Assembly: GCA_002435595.1 (NCBI GenBank)
Contig: DJBL01000144.1
Location: 1 to 50,391, forward strand
DNA: 50,391 nt
Source: Stenotrophomonas maltophilia
GTDB taxonomy: Bacteria; Pseudomonadota; Gammaproteobacteria; Xanthomonadales; Xanthomonadaceae
Direction of reading: 5' to 3'
The notes beneath the pieces are model-generated. The model ran no database searches. It was not told the origin of the DNA and saw only the letters and a program-made list of their open reading frames with translations. Both the position numbers and the translations under genes were made by a program. Below are positions 8,965 through 18,223 of the stretch, piece after piece. The stretch's first letter is position 1. Each line of letters starts with the position of its first letter.

Positions 8965-11769
8965 ATGTCCCGCAAAGGCTTCTTGTTCCCGCGCCACCCG
9001 CTTGCCGCCGCCGTCGTCTCCGGCCTGCTCCTGATCAGCACCAGTGCACTCGCCCAGGATGCGGCGACCACCGAACTGGACCGCGTCACCGTCACCGGTT
9101 CGCTGATCCCCCAGACCCAGATCGAAAACCACACCCCGGTGCTCACCGTCACCGCCGAGGACATCCAGACGCGCGGCTTCAGCAGCGTCGCCGAAGTCCT
9201 GCAGCAGAACTCGCTCACCACCGGTGGCCTGCAGGGCGGCCAGAGCTCGGCCTCGTTCACCCAGGGCGCCGAGGCGTCGGGCATGTTCGGCCTCAACCCG
9301 GGCTACACCAAGTACCTCATCAACGGACGGCCCATGCTGTCCTACCCTGCCCTGTACAACGGCAGCGACACCTTCAACAACCTCAGCGGCATTCCGATCG
9401 ACATCGTCGAGCGCATCGAGATCCTGCCCGGCGGGCAGTCCTCGCTGTACGGCTCCGATGCGATCGCCGGCGTGGTGAACATCATCCTCAAGGACCGCAT
9501 GGACGGCGGCGTGCTCAACGTCCGCGGCGGTGCCTACGGTGATGGCGGCGGCAACAGCTTCCGCATCAGCGGCGCGCACGGCCTGAACGCCTTCGACGAC
9601 CGCTTCCATGCGCTGGTCAACGTGCAGTACGAAAAGAGCAGCCCGATCTGGGGCTACCAGCGCGACCTGACCAAGGCCAACAACAGCGTCGGCTACACCG
9701 CGCAGGTGCCGACCAATGATTTCCTGGTGTACCTGCCCGAGCGGCAGAATGCGTTTGCGATGATGGACCCCAACCGCTGCGCCGGCCTGGCCGGGCAGTT
9801 TGGTGGCACCACCGTGCTCGGCACCCGCGCCAGCGGCGAGTCCTGCGGCTCGGCTTACAGCCCCGGCTACACGACGTTGAAGAACGGCAAGGAAAGCAGC
9901 CAGTTCTACACCTCGATGAGCTTCGATGTGAACGACAACTTCCAGTTGTTCGGCGATGCGCTGTACAGCCTGGAAGAGGTCCAGTACACCTCCGGCTCGG
10001 CCTACGCGTTCTGGGGCAGCGACGTGGGCTTTGGCCAGTTCTACGACCAGGGCAGCGGCGAGTACATGAACCTGCAGCGCGCCTTCGCCCCCGAAGACAT
10101 CAGTGGCGCCGGCTACCGCGACATCCTCTCCACCGATCGCAACAAGTCCTACCAGGTCACCCTGGGCGGCCGTGGCAGCGCCGGTGACTGGGACTACAGC
10201 GCCAGCTTCAGCCGCGGCGAGTATCGCCTGACCGAGCGCAGCTTCGCGCGCTGGGCCGACCAGATCGACGGCTACTTCGAAGACCGCGTGCTGGGCCCGG
10301 TGCTGGGCCTCACCGACGACGGCTACAACATCTACAACCCGAACTGGGGCGCGTTCTACTCGCGCCTGCCTGCCGGCGATTTCCAGACCTTCACTGGCTT
10401 CACCTACAACGAAAGCAAGACCTGGCAGAACCTGGGCCGGGTGCAGGTCACCAACGGCTCGCTGTTCACCCTTCCCGGTGGCGATGCCGGTTTTGCGGTG
10501 GTCGCCGAAGGCGGCAGCGAAGGCTGGTCCTACCGTCCCGACCAGCGCCTGCTCGATGGCGAGGTGTGGGGCACCACGGCGGTTTCCGGTGCCGGCCATC
10601 GCAGCAACTATGCGCTGACCACCGAGCTGCGCATGCCGTTGTTGGAGTCGCTCACCGTGACCGGCTCGGGCCGCTACGATGCGTTCAAGATCGCCGACAA
10701 CACCGTCGACAAGGCCACCTACAGCATCGGCGTGGAGTTCCGCCCGATCGACAGCCTGCTGTTCCGTGGCAAGTACGGCACCGCGTTCCGCGCGCCCAGC
10801 CTGTCCGATGCCTTCCAGGGACGCAGCGGCTACTACGCCAACGGGTCCACCGACTACTACCGCTGCGGCCAGCTTGGCTACGACCCGGCCGACACGCTGG
10901 GCTGCGCCTACGACAACGAGTCGGTGTTCGGCGAGCAGTCCGGCAATCCGGACCTGCAGCCGATCACCGCCGATGTCTGGAATGCCGGCGTGGTCTGGGC
11001 CCCGACCAACAACCTGTCGGTGTCGGTGGACTACTACAACTGGAAGATCAAGAACGAGGTCAACACGCTTGATTCGGACCAGCTGCTGCTGGCCGAGTAC
11101 TACTGCCGCAACGGGCTGACCAACAACACGTCGGCCAGCTGCCAGAACGTGGCTGACTGGATCACCCGCGATGCGGCCGGCAACCTGGACCAGATCTACA
11201 CGCCCAAGTTGAACGTGGCCAGCCAGAACCTGCAGGCCGTCACTGCCAGCGTCAAGTACCTGCAGGACATCGGCCGTTTCGGTGCGCTGCAGTTCGGCGG
11301 CAACTACACCAACATGATCAAGCGCGAGCTGCAGCCGCAGCCGGGCGATGACTACCTGGACCTGCTGCGCGACCCGTACGCGATGTGGAACTACGACCAG
11401 CTGGCCAAGGTACGTGCCGATGGTTCGGTGGGCTGGGCCAAGGACAAGTGGACCACCACGATGTACTTCAACTACATCGGCAAGACGCCCAACCGCATGG
11501 CCTACCTGGGCAACGGCTACGACTACGTGCACGCGTCCGGCTACAAGGCCGGCAAGTGGGGCTCCTATACCACCTACAACCTGAGCGTGAACTACCAGGC
11601 CCTGGACACCCTGACCCTGTCGCTGATGGTCAACAACGTGTTCGACAAGTCGCCGGACGGCCAGGCCCACAGCTACGCCGGCAACATCGGTGCGCCGTAC
11701 AACAACAAGATCTACAACCCCTACGGCCGCGCGTTCTACGTGCAGGCCAAGTACGACTTCGGCAAGTAA
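8965..11769 (+). CDS. TonB-dependent receptor 2 (tandem paralogue)
   Basis: An outer-membrane TonB-dependent transporter of 934 residues. It has a signal peptide ending SALAQ, a TonB-box-like DRVTVTGS, and the same plug and barrel landmarks as the preceding receptor (FGLNPGYTKYLINGRPM, RGKYGTAFRAPSLSDAF, C-terminal YDFGK). GGAG at 8955-8958 supports ATG 8965. Differences from receptor 1 are scattered through extracellular-loop-like stretches, which would fit divergence in ligand while keeping the mechanism. It has its own promoter element and terminator, so the paralogues form separate transcription units. Confidence 0.95.
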   Translation: MSRKGFLFPRHPLAAAVVSGLLLISTSALAQDAATTELDRVTVTGSLIPQTQIENHTPVLTVTAEDIQTRGFSSVAEVLQQNSLTTGGLQGGQSSASFTQGAEASGMFGLNPGYTKYLINGRPMLSYPALYNGSDTFNNLSGIPIDIVERIEILPGGQSSLYGSDAIAGVVNIILKDRMDGGVLNVRGGAYGDGGGNSFRISGAHGLNAFDDRFHALVNVQYEKSSPIWGYQRDLTKANNSVGYTAQVPTNDFLVYLPERQNAFAMMDPNRCAGLAGQFGGTTVLGTRASGESCGSAYSPGYTTLKNGKESSQFYTSMSFDVNDNFQLFGDALYSLEEVQYTSGSAYAFWGSDVGFGQFYDQGSGEYMNLQRAFAPEDISGAGYRDILSTDRNKSYQVTLGGRGSAGDWDYSASFSRGEYRLTERSFARWADQIDGYFEDRVLGPVLGLTDDGYNIYNPNWGAFYSRLPAGDFQTFTGFTYNESKTWQNLGRVQVTNGSLFTLPGGDAGFAVVAEGGSEGWSYRPDQRLLDGEVWGTTAVSGAGHRSNYALTTELRMPLLESLTVTGSGRYDAFKIADNTVDKATYSIGVEFRPIDSLLFRGKYGTAFRAPSLSDAFQGRSGYYANGSTDYYRCGQLGYDPADTLGCAYDNESVFGEQSGNPDLQPITADVWNAGVVWAPTNNLSVSVDYYNWKIKNEVNTLDSDQLLLAEYYCRNGLTNNTSASCQNVADWITRDAAGNLDQIYTPKLNVASQNLQAVTASVKYLQDIGRFGALQFGGNYTNMIKRELQPQPGDDYLDLLRDPYAMWNYDQLAKVRADGSVGWAKDKWTTTMYFNYIGKTPNRMAYLGNGYDYVHASGYKAGKWGSYTTYNLSVNYQALDTLTLSLMVNNVFDKSPDGQAHSYAGNIGAPYNNKIYNPYGRAFYVQAKYDFGK

Positions 11770-11793
11770 TTCGCCGCCCTCGTGACGCAGCAC

Positions 11794-11823
11794 AAGGCCC
11801 CGCTTCGGCGGGGCCTTTTTTTT
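11794..11823 (+). terminator. intrinsic terminator of receptor 2
   Basis: A 10-bp stem AAGGCCCCGC / GCGGGGCCTT with TTCG loop is followed by a T-run, 25 bp after the stop codon. Confidence 0.94.
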
Positions 11824-12270
11824 GTGTCTGCCGGCGCGCTGGCCGGGTGTCGCCCGCTTCCCCGGGGATGCCGGGCAGGCCCTGGAAAGGGCTTATTCCC
11901 ATTTGTTCTCAGCCTTGAAAATGAACGGCCAATGTATGCGTGGAACTGTCGCTGGAGACAGGCCGGGACACCCCGCGCACTCCGGCGCGACCGTTACAAC
12001 TGCAACTAAATTCCATCAAATCAACTACTTGGGCGAACACACCCGGAAATGCTGGCGCCGCAAGGGAGTTTGCCGATCGTGTCTTTATGACGCCTTGATG
12101 AACAGTTGACAGGCCAAGTTAAGCTCGTGTTAACTTCGAGTCATCGGCTTGTGAAGCTGATCACAGGGGGCAGCAATTGGGCCCGTCGGGAGCAAATAGG
12201 TGACGGAGCGGCCAAGAAGGCCTACATCCCGCCACCTGGCGCACAAAACTGATTTCAAGGGGAACTATTC
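11824..12270. other. long leader/intergenic region upstream of receptor 3
   Basis: This 447-bp stretch has no convincing gene. It contains the promoter-like sequence at 12106-12135 and the receptor element at 12118-12140. About 130 bp of untranslated leader follows, with an AAGGGG ribosome site at 12258-12263. I see no conserved riboswitch fold by eye. Confidence 0.5.
12106..12140 (+). promoter_or_regulatory. promoter and conserved element of receptor 3
   Basis: A perfect -35 TTGACA (12106-12111) is followed 18 bp later by TTAACT (12130-12135) as a possible -10. The shared GTTAAG-N4-TGTTA-N2-TTC element (12118-12137) overlaps it. Here the element also forms a 7-bp inverted repeat, AAGTTAA / TTAACTT (12116-12136), so it could be an operator placed between the -35 and -10. 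Confidence 0.55.
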
Positions 12271-15123
12271 ATGGCAAATCGCACGCTGCTCAGCCGCAAC
12301 CCGCTGAGCTTTGCGCTGGCATCGGCGCTGGTCGTTTCGGCCGTCGCACCGGCCTTCGCACAGGAAGCCGGCAACGAAGCTGGCGGCAAGAACGCCGTCA
12401 ACCTGGACCGCGTGTCCGTGGTGGGTTCGCGCATCAAGCGCGCCGACGTGGAAGGCCCGGCGCCGGTCACCGTGATCACGCGTGCCGATATCGACCGTGA
12501 AGGCTTCCAGTCTGTCGGCGACATGCTGCAGACCCTGACCCAGAACACCACCAGCTCCTTCACCGGCGACCTGGCCGTGGGCGGCTTCACGCCCAATGCC
12601 CAGGTGGTGAACCTGCGCAACCTGGGCCCGGGCTACACCCTGACCCTGATCAACGGCCGCCGCCCGCCGCAGTACCCGCAGCCGTACAACCGCGACAACA
12701 ACGTGGTCAACATCAAGTCGATCCCGAGCTCGATCGTCGAGCGCGTGGAAGTGCTGACCGGTGGCGCGTCGGCCATCTACGGCTCCGACGCCGTGGCCGG
12801 CGTGGTCAACATCGTGCTGCGCAAGAACTACGATGGCCAGCAGGTCCGCCTGACCGCCGGCACCACCGAAGAAGGCGGTGGCGACAGCGTCAACTTCGAA
12901 TACACCGGCGGCAAGACCGGTGACCGCTGGAGCGCGACCTACGCGCTGCAGTACAGCGAGAACGAGCCGGTGTTCGCCTCCCAGCGCGACGTCCTGGCCG
13001 ACACCCGCAACAACCCGTCGGGCATCGCGGTCAACCCGTCGCTGTCCCTGGCCACCCTGAGCGCTGGCGGCCTGAACGGCCACGTGCGCAACCAGAACGT
13101 CATCTACGACGCCGCTGCGTGCGACAAGTTCGGCTACACCACCGTGACCACCGCCGCCCGCGGCACCTACTGCGGCAGCTATGACCAGGTCGCCTCGCGC
13201 TCGCTGTGGAACAAGAACCGCAGCTACAACGCCTACGGCTACGGCACCTTCGACGTCACCGAGTCCACCCAGCTGTTCGGCAGCGTGAACTTCTACAAGA
13301 CCGACGCCAAGGCCAGCAGCGGCACCGAGTTCTGGGGCACCTCCGGCGACCGCTTCACCGCCAACCGTGCCGGTGCGGCCACCGGTGCGTACTACGATTC
13401 CACCCTGCGTGACCTGATCCAGCTGCAGCGCGTGTTCAATCCGTTCGAACTGGGCGGCAACGAAGCGGCCAGCACCGAGTACGACGAAAAGAGCTGGGAC
13501 ATCACCTTCGGTGCGCAGGGTACCTTCGCCGATCGTTTCGATTGGGAAGCCAGCGCCAACTACGGCAAGTACGAGTACACCGCCGACCGCCCGCGCCTGC
13601 TGGCCAAGGCCGTGCACGATTACTTCCTGGGCCCGCTGCAGGGCTACAACGGCAACTACCCGATCTATTCGTTGAACCAGCAGCGCTGGAACTCGCCGAT
13701 CACCCCGGAGATCTACCAGAGCTTCGCCACCCGCGTGAAGAACGAAGCCGAATCCACCTCGGCCACCCTCAACTTCAACGTCAGCGGCGACCTGTTCGAA
13801 CTGCCTGCCGGCCCGGTCGGCTTCGCCGCCGTCATCGAAGGCATGCGCCAGACCACCGACCTGGTCAGCGACGTGCGCACCGACCAGCTGCGTCCGCTGG
13901 ACGACCAGACCATCTTCAACCTGACCAGCTCGGGCGAAACCCACGGCAGCCGTGACCGCTACGCGATCGGTACCGAGTTCCGCGTGCCGATCCTGAGCAA
14001 CCTGTCGATGAACCTGGCCGGTCGCTGGGACAAGTACGACGACATCACCGCCGTCGACGATGCCAAGACCTTCAACGTTGGCCTGGAGTTCCGTCCCTTC
14101 AGCAACCTGCTGATCCGCGGCTCCTACGCCACCAGCTTCCGCGCACCGGACATGCAGCTGGTCTACGCCGAAGGCGCCGCGTCCTACGCGTCCATCGTCG
14201 ACGAATACAGCTGCCGTTCGGGCACCGGCCTCGGCCAGGCCCCGGGCACCCCGGGCCGTACCCGCACCCAGTGCAACGTCAGCGGTGACATCACCCTCTA
14301 CCAGGCGCAGTCGCTGATTGCCGGCAACCCGAACCTGAAGGAAGAAGAAGGCAAGTCGTGGGGCGCAGGCTTCGTGTGGGACATCATGGACTCCATGTCC
14401 ATGTCGGTGGACTACTACAAGATCCGCCTGCAGGATGCCGCGACCCAGCTGAGCTCGACCTACCTGCTGCAGAACGAGGCGAACTGCCGCCTGGGCGTGC
14501 GTCCGGACGGCTCGCCGTTCGAACAGTCGGCTGATTCGGCCTTCTGCCGCAACCTGACCTCGCTGATCACCCGTACCAACGCCCCGGGCACCACCCTGGA
14601 CGGCCGCATCTCGCAGATCAACACCGCCTACATCAATGCCTCGCTGCTGGAAACCAGCGGTATCGATGCCACCTTCAAGTACAAGCTGGACACCGATCGC
14701 CTCGGCGACTTCGGCCTGGACCTGGGCTACTCGCTGGTCCTGACCAACAAGTACAAGGAGAACGACGAGGATGAGCTGGTCGATTACCGCGACCTGCCGC
14801 TGTACGACTACAGCCAGCGCAGCCGCGTGCGTGGCAGCCTGAGCTGGGCGGGCGACGAATGGGGTGCAACGCTGTTCGGTACCCGTTACGGCTCCAACTG
14901 GAACGCTGCCTGGACCGAGCGCCTCAAGCCCTACATGCTGTACAACCTGCAGGTCAGCAAGAAGTTCGGCCCGAACGTGCGTGCTGAGTTCACCGTGGTC
15001 AACCTGACCAACAACCAGTTCCGCGAAGACGCCACCAACACCGCTTACCCGTACTTCAACAGCTACATCGGCGCCGACCCGCTGGGCCGCCGCTACTACC
15101 TCAGCCTGTCCTACCGCTTCTGA
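12271..15123 (+). CDS. TonB-dependent receptor 3
   Basis: An outer-membrane TonB-dependent transporter of 950 residues. It has a signal peptide ending APAFAQ (about 31) and a TonB-box-like DRVSVVGSRI. The plug has TRADIDREGFQSVGDML, LGPGYTLTLINGRRPP and GGASAIYGSDAVAGVVNIVLRKNY. The barrel has the FRPFSNLLIRGSYATSFRAPDM block and a canonical terminal aromatic (LSYRF). It belongs to a different subfamily from receptors 1 and 2. AAGGGG at 12258 supports the ATG. The secreted S9 peptidase follows 114 bp downstream, after a terminator-like hairpin. A role in peptide uptake is plausible but unproven. Confidence 0.95.
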   Translation: MANRTLLSRNPLSFALASALVVSAVAPAFAQEAGNEAGGKNAVNLDRVSVVGSRIKRADVEGPAPVTVITRADIDREGFQSVGDMLQTLTQNTTSSFTGDLAVGGFTPNAQVVNLRNLGPGYTLTLINGRRPPQYPQPYNRDNNVVNIKSIPSSIVERVEVLTGGASAIYGSDAVAGVVNIVLRKNYDGQQVRLTAGTTEEGGGDSVNFEYTGGKTGDRWSATYALQYSENEPVFASQRDVLADTRNNPSGIAVNPSLSLATLSAGGLNGHVRNQNVIYDAAACDKFGYTTVTTAARGTYCGSYDQVASRSLWNKNRSYNAYGYGTFDVTESTQLFGSVNFYKTDAKASSGTEFWGTSGDRFTANRAGAATGAYYDSTLRDLIQLQRVFNPFELGGNEAASTEYDEKSWDITFGAQGTFADRFDWEASANYGKYEYTADRPRLLAKAVHDYFLGPLQGYNGNYPIYSLNQQRWNSPITPEIYQSFATRVKNEAESTSATLNFNVSGDLFELPAGPVGFAAVIEGMRQTTDLVSDVRTDQLRPLDDQTIFNLTSSGETHGSRDRYAIGTEFRVPILSNLSMNLAGRWDKYDDITAVDDAKTFNVGLEFRPFSNLLIRGSYATSFRAPDMQLVYAEGAASYASIVDEYSCRSGTGLGQAPGTPGRTRTQCNVSGDITLYQAQSLIAGNPNLKEEEGKSWGAGFVWDIMDSMSMSVDYYKIRLQDAATQLSSTYLLQNEANCRLGVRPDGSPFEQSADSAFCRNLTSLITRTNAPGTTLDGRISQINTAYINASLLETSGIDATFKYKLDTDRLGDFGLDLGYSLVLTNKYKENDEDELVDYRDLPLYDYSQRSRVRGSLSWAGDEWGATLFGTRYGSNWNAAWTERLKPYMLYNLQVSKKFGPNVRAEFTVVNLTNNQFREDATNTAYPYFNSYIGADPLGRRYYLSLSYRF

Positions 15124-15145
15124 TGGGCCAGGTGGCGTGACAACC

Positions 15146-15169
15146 AGAGCCCGGCTTCGGCCGGGCTCT
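15146..15169 (+). terminator. hairpin terminator after receptor 3
   Basis: A perfect 10-bp stem AGAGCCCGGC / GCCGGGCTCT with TTCG loop is followed by GCGTTTG. The short T-run suggests partial read-through into the S9 peptidase gene. Confidence 0.7.
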
Positions 15170-15237
15170 GCGTTTGCATGCCCTCGCCTCCAACGCACTC
15201 CGGGCCACGATGGCCCGACGAATCGAGGGGTTCTCCG

Positions 15238-17217
15238 ATGTACAAGCTGTCCTTCGCCCTGCTCGCTCTCGTGCTGGGCGCTCCCGCACTCCCCGCCTCG
15301 GCGGCAACGACCTATTCGGTCGAAGATTTCGTCAAGCATCCGGCCTACGGCACCGTCCGCATCTCGCCCAACGGCGAGTACCTGGCCGTGACCATGGACC
15401 ACGGCGACCAGGACGTCCTGGCCGTGCTGCGCACCAGCGACCTGAAGATCCTCAAGGTCAACCAGCTTCCCGAGAAGAAAAGCATCGGGCAGTTCACCTG
15501 GATTTCGCCGGACCGGCTGATGTTCAATGCGGTCAAGAAGATGGGCGGCTACGCCCAGCCGTTCGCCACCGGCGAATGGTTCGCGGTGAACGCAGACGGC
15601 AGCCAGGCGGTACCGCTGATCTTCTACGGCACCCGCGATGCCACCCAGCGCGGCAAGACCGTGGGCCGCCAGAGCTTCAGCCTGCTCGACACGCTCAAGG
15701 ACGATGACCGCAACGTCATCATGCAGGCGCGCTACCCGCGCTCCAACGAAGGCGCCGGCACGCAGCTGGAACAGGTGGACACCTTCAGCGGTCGCCGCAC
15801 CGTGCTGGTGCGTGCGCCCAAGGACGACTGCTCCATCGCGCTGGACGCGGCCAAGGAGCCGCGCTTCGCCGTGTGCTCCTCCAGCCGCAACGAGGAAGGC
15901 GAGTACGACGAGCGCAGCGAGCTGTATCGTCGCGACGGGCGCGAGTGGACCCTGGTGAACGCGTCCAAGACCGACGGCAAGCACCTGTGGGTGGAACGCG
16001 CCACGGCAGACGGCACGGTCTACGTCACCCAGAGCGACGACAAGGCCCCCGGTGCCATCGGTACCCTGGACACCGGCACCGGCGCATTCACCTCGCTGTT
16101 CCAGGATCCGGTCGCCGAAGTCTCCGATTACATCTGGTCCACCGACGACAACCGCCTGATCGGGGTGATGACCGAAGCCGGCGCGCCGCAGGTGACCCTG
16201 GTCGACGAGAGCCATCCCGACGCGGCGCTGTACAGCTCGCTGGCCGCCTCGTTCCCCGGTGAACTGGTGGACTTCTCCAGCCATACCGCCGACGGCCGCA
16301 AGATCGTGGTCTCGGTGTACAGCGACTCCAACCCGGGCGAGCTGTACCTGTTTGACCGCGACACCGGCAAGGCGCGCTTCCTGATGCAGCGTGCGCCGCA
16401 CCTGGACAAGAAGCGCCTGGCCACCGTCAAGCCGTTCAGCTTCAAGGCCCGCGATGGCAAGCAGGTGTACGGCTACCTGACCCTGCCGCAGGGCTCGGAC
16501 GGCAAGAACCTGCCGATGATCGTCAATCCGCACGGCGGCCCGATCGGCCCGCGCGACAACTGGCGCTACTCCGGGGAAACCCAGCTGTTTGCCAGCCGGG
16601 GCTACGCGGTCCTGCAGGTCAACTACCGGGGCTCGGGCGGCTACGGCAAGGCGTTCCAGGACGCCGGCCACCAGCAGTGGGCCGACGGGATCCAGAACGA
16701 CATCATCGATGCCACGCAGTGGGCGATCACCAACGGCTATGCCAACAAGGACCGCCTGTGCATCTACGGCGGCAGCTTCGGCGGCTATTCCTCGCTGATG
16801 GCACCGATCCGTGCGCCGGGCCTGTTCAAGTGCACGTTCGGCTACGTCGGCGTGTATGACATCGACATGATGTTCAAGAAGGGCGACATCCCCGAGCGCG
16901 AATCGGGCCAGCGTTTCCTGCGCCGCACCCACGGCACCGATACGGCGGTGTGGGCCAAGAACTCGCCGGCACGCCGCGCCGGGGAAGTGAAGATCCCGGT
17001 CTACCTGGCCGCCGGTGCACGCGACGTACGTACCCCACCGGAGCAGACCGAATTGATGAACAAGGCCCTGATCGCCGCGGGCAACCCGCCGGAAGGGATG
17101 ATCATCCAGTCCGGTGAAATGCACGGCTTCTACGGCGTCCCGGCCCGGGTGAACCTGTACACGAAGATGCTCAACTTCTTCTCCCGCCACATCGGCGGCC
17201 CGGCCGAGAAGGAATGA
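15238..17217 (+). CDS. secreted S9 family (prolyl oligopeptidase-type) peptidase
   Basis: An exported serine peptidase of 659 residues related to dipeptidyl/acylaminoacyl peptidases. It has a signal peptide (LALVLGAPALPASAA), then a divergent beta-propeller domain to about residue 400. The C-terminal alpha/beta hydrolase domain has the triad Ser513 (GGSFGGY), Asp596 (GARDVRTP) and His629 (GEMHGFY). HGGP and VNYRGSGGYGKAF are typical S9 blocks. GAGGGG at 15225-15230 fixes ATG 15238. It probably trims peptides in the periplasm or outside the cell, and its place behind a TonB-dependent receptor fits scavenging (inference). Confidence 0.94.
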   Translation: MYKLSFALLALVLGAPALPASAATTYSVEDFVKHPAYGTVRISPNGEYLAVTMDHGDQDVLAVLRTSDLKILKVNQLPEKKSIGQFTWISPDRLMFNAVKKMGGYAQPFATGEWFAVNADGSQAVPLIFYGTRDATQRGKTVGRQSFSLLDTLKDDDRNVIMQARYPRSNEGAGTQLEQVDTFSGRRTVLVRAPKDDCSIALDAAKEPRFAVCSSSRNEEGEYDERSELYRRDGREWTLVNASKTDGKHLWVERATADGTVYVTQSDDKAPGAIGTLDTGTGAFTSLFQDPVAEVSDYIWSTDDNRLIGVMTEAGAPQVTLVDESHPDAALYSSLAASFPGELVDFSSHTADGRKIVVSVYSDSNPGELYLFDRDTGKARFLMQRAPHLDKKRLATVKPFSFKARDGKQVYGYLTLPQGSDGKNLPMIVNPHGGPIGPRDNWRYSGETQLFASRGYAVLQVNYRGSGGYGKAFQDAGHQQWADGIQNDIIDATQWAITNGYANKDRLCIYGGSFGGYSSLMAPIRAPGLFKCTFGYVGVYDIDMMFKKGDIPERESGQRFLRRTHGTDTAVWAKNSPARRAGEVKIPVYLAAGARDVRTPPEQTELMNKALIAAGNPPEGMIIQSGEMHGFYGVPARVNLYTKMLNFFSRHIGGPAEKE

Positions 17218-17224
17218 TCGTCCC

Positions 17225-17277
17225 TGGCGCCCCCTGCACCGGGGGCGCCACGGGAACTTCCCCTGCCCTGGGGAAGT
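17225..17277 (+). terminator. two tandem hairpins after the S9 peptidase
   Basis: A 10-bp stem at 17225-17250 (TGGCGCCCCC / GGGGGCGCCA) is followed by an 8-bp stem at 17256-17277 (ACTTCCCC / GGGGAAGT). There is no clear T-run. They may act together as a terminator or 3'-end stabiliser. Confidence 0.5.
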
Positions 17278-17361
17278 CACCATGACCAATGCCGCTGTTG
17301 GCCGTTGCGGCGCCCCGTGCAAGATGGAACGAACGGCCAGACTTCCTGAAGGAACTACGGT

Positions 17362-18183
17362 ATGAAACGCTGGACCCTGCCCCTGCTGCTGCCGATGCTG
17401 GCCCTGCTCCCCGTTGCCGGCCACGCCGCCGACAAGAAGCCCACGGCCGCCATCCCCGCCGACCCCACCACCGATCCACTGATGATTACCGCCGGCTTCC
17501 TCAGCGGCCATCCCGACCTGCGCTTCCGCCTGCTCGGCATGGAAAAGCGCACCGCCGGCGACCAGGAAGCGGCCTTCAAATTCTTCCAGCGCGCAGCGTT
17601 CTACGCCGACAAGCCCTCACAGGCGATGGTGGCCGAGATGCTCTGGAACGGCACCGGCACCGCTGCCGACCGCGCGTTGGCCTATGCCTGGATGGACCTG
17701 GCCGCCGAGCGTGGCTACCAGGGCTTTGTCGAGCTGCGCGAGCGCTACTGGGCGGCATTGACCCCGGCACAACGCGAGCAGGCCATCGCGCAGGGCGAAG
17801 CCATCTACGCCCGCTTCGGCGACGCGGCGGCCAAGCCGCGCATCGCCGTGGCACTGCGTCGCGAGCGCCGCAACGTCACCGGCAGCCGCACCGGCTTCAC
17901 CGGCAACCTGCGGATCGTGGTGCCCGGCCCGGCCGGCCCGGAAGAGATCGACGGCAGCAAGTTCTACGACGACCGCTACTGGGACCCGGACAAGTACCAG
18001 CAGTGGCATGACGCGATCTGGGCCAAGCCGCGCGTGGCCACGGTGAACGTGGGCGAAGCGACCCAGGTCAAGCCGGAGAACGATCGCAAGACCCGCATTC
18101 CCGAGGTCACGCCGGACCCGAATGCACGCGAGCCGCAGACCGAAGACCTGCAGCCGGCCGCGCAGGGCGATCCGACCCCGTAA
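17362..18183 (+). CDS. exported Sel1/TPR-like repeat protein
   Basis: A 273-residue exported protein with a signal peptide (MKRWTLPLLLPMLALLPVAGHAA). Residues of about 70-115 contain Sel1-like helix pairs (AAFKFFQRAAFYADKPSQAMVAEM, then a LAYAWMDLAAERGY block). The C-terminal half is not recognisable and ends in a polar, proline-rich tail. Sel1 repeats usually mediate protein contacts. GAAGGAA lies 8-14 bases upstream of the ATG. It converges on the oxidoreductase gene, with a shared GC hairpin between them. Specific role unknown. Confidence 0.8.
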   Translation: MKRWTLPLLLPMLALLPVAGHAADKKPTAAIPADPTTDPLMITAGFLSGHPDLRFRLLGMEKRTAGDQEAAFKFFQRAAFYADKPSQAMVAEMLWNGTGTAADRALAYAWMDLAAERGYQGFVELRERYWAALTPAQREQAIAQGEAIYARFGDAAAKPRIAVALRRERRNVTGSRTGFTGNLRIVVPGPAGPEEIDGSKFYDDRYWDPDKYQQWHDAIWAKPRVATVNVGEATQVKPENDRKTRIPEVTPDPNAREPQTEDLQPAAQGDPTP

Positions 18184-18192
18184 CGGCGCGCT

Positions 18193-18212
18193 GGCACCGC
18201 CGCGCCGGTGCC
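18193..18212. terminator. hairpin between convergent genes
   Basis: GGCACCG / CGGTGCC, a 7-bp stem with a 6-nt loop, sits between the Sel1-like and oxidoreductase stop codons. It lacks a T-run but is placed as a shared terminator. Confidence 0.45.
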
Positions 18213-18223
18213 CGCCATCCACG

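Noticed and set aside
12265..17511. A 1748-codon minus-strand open frame opposite receptor 3 and the S9 peptidase
   Set aside because: It is a shadow created by strong GC bias at third positions of the plus-strand genes. Its composition is low-complexity Val/Gly/Arg/His, with no family motifs. The same applies to long minus frames at 5749-8316, 8857-11793 and 19440-22280.
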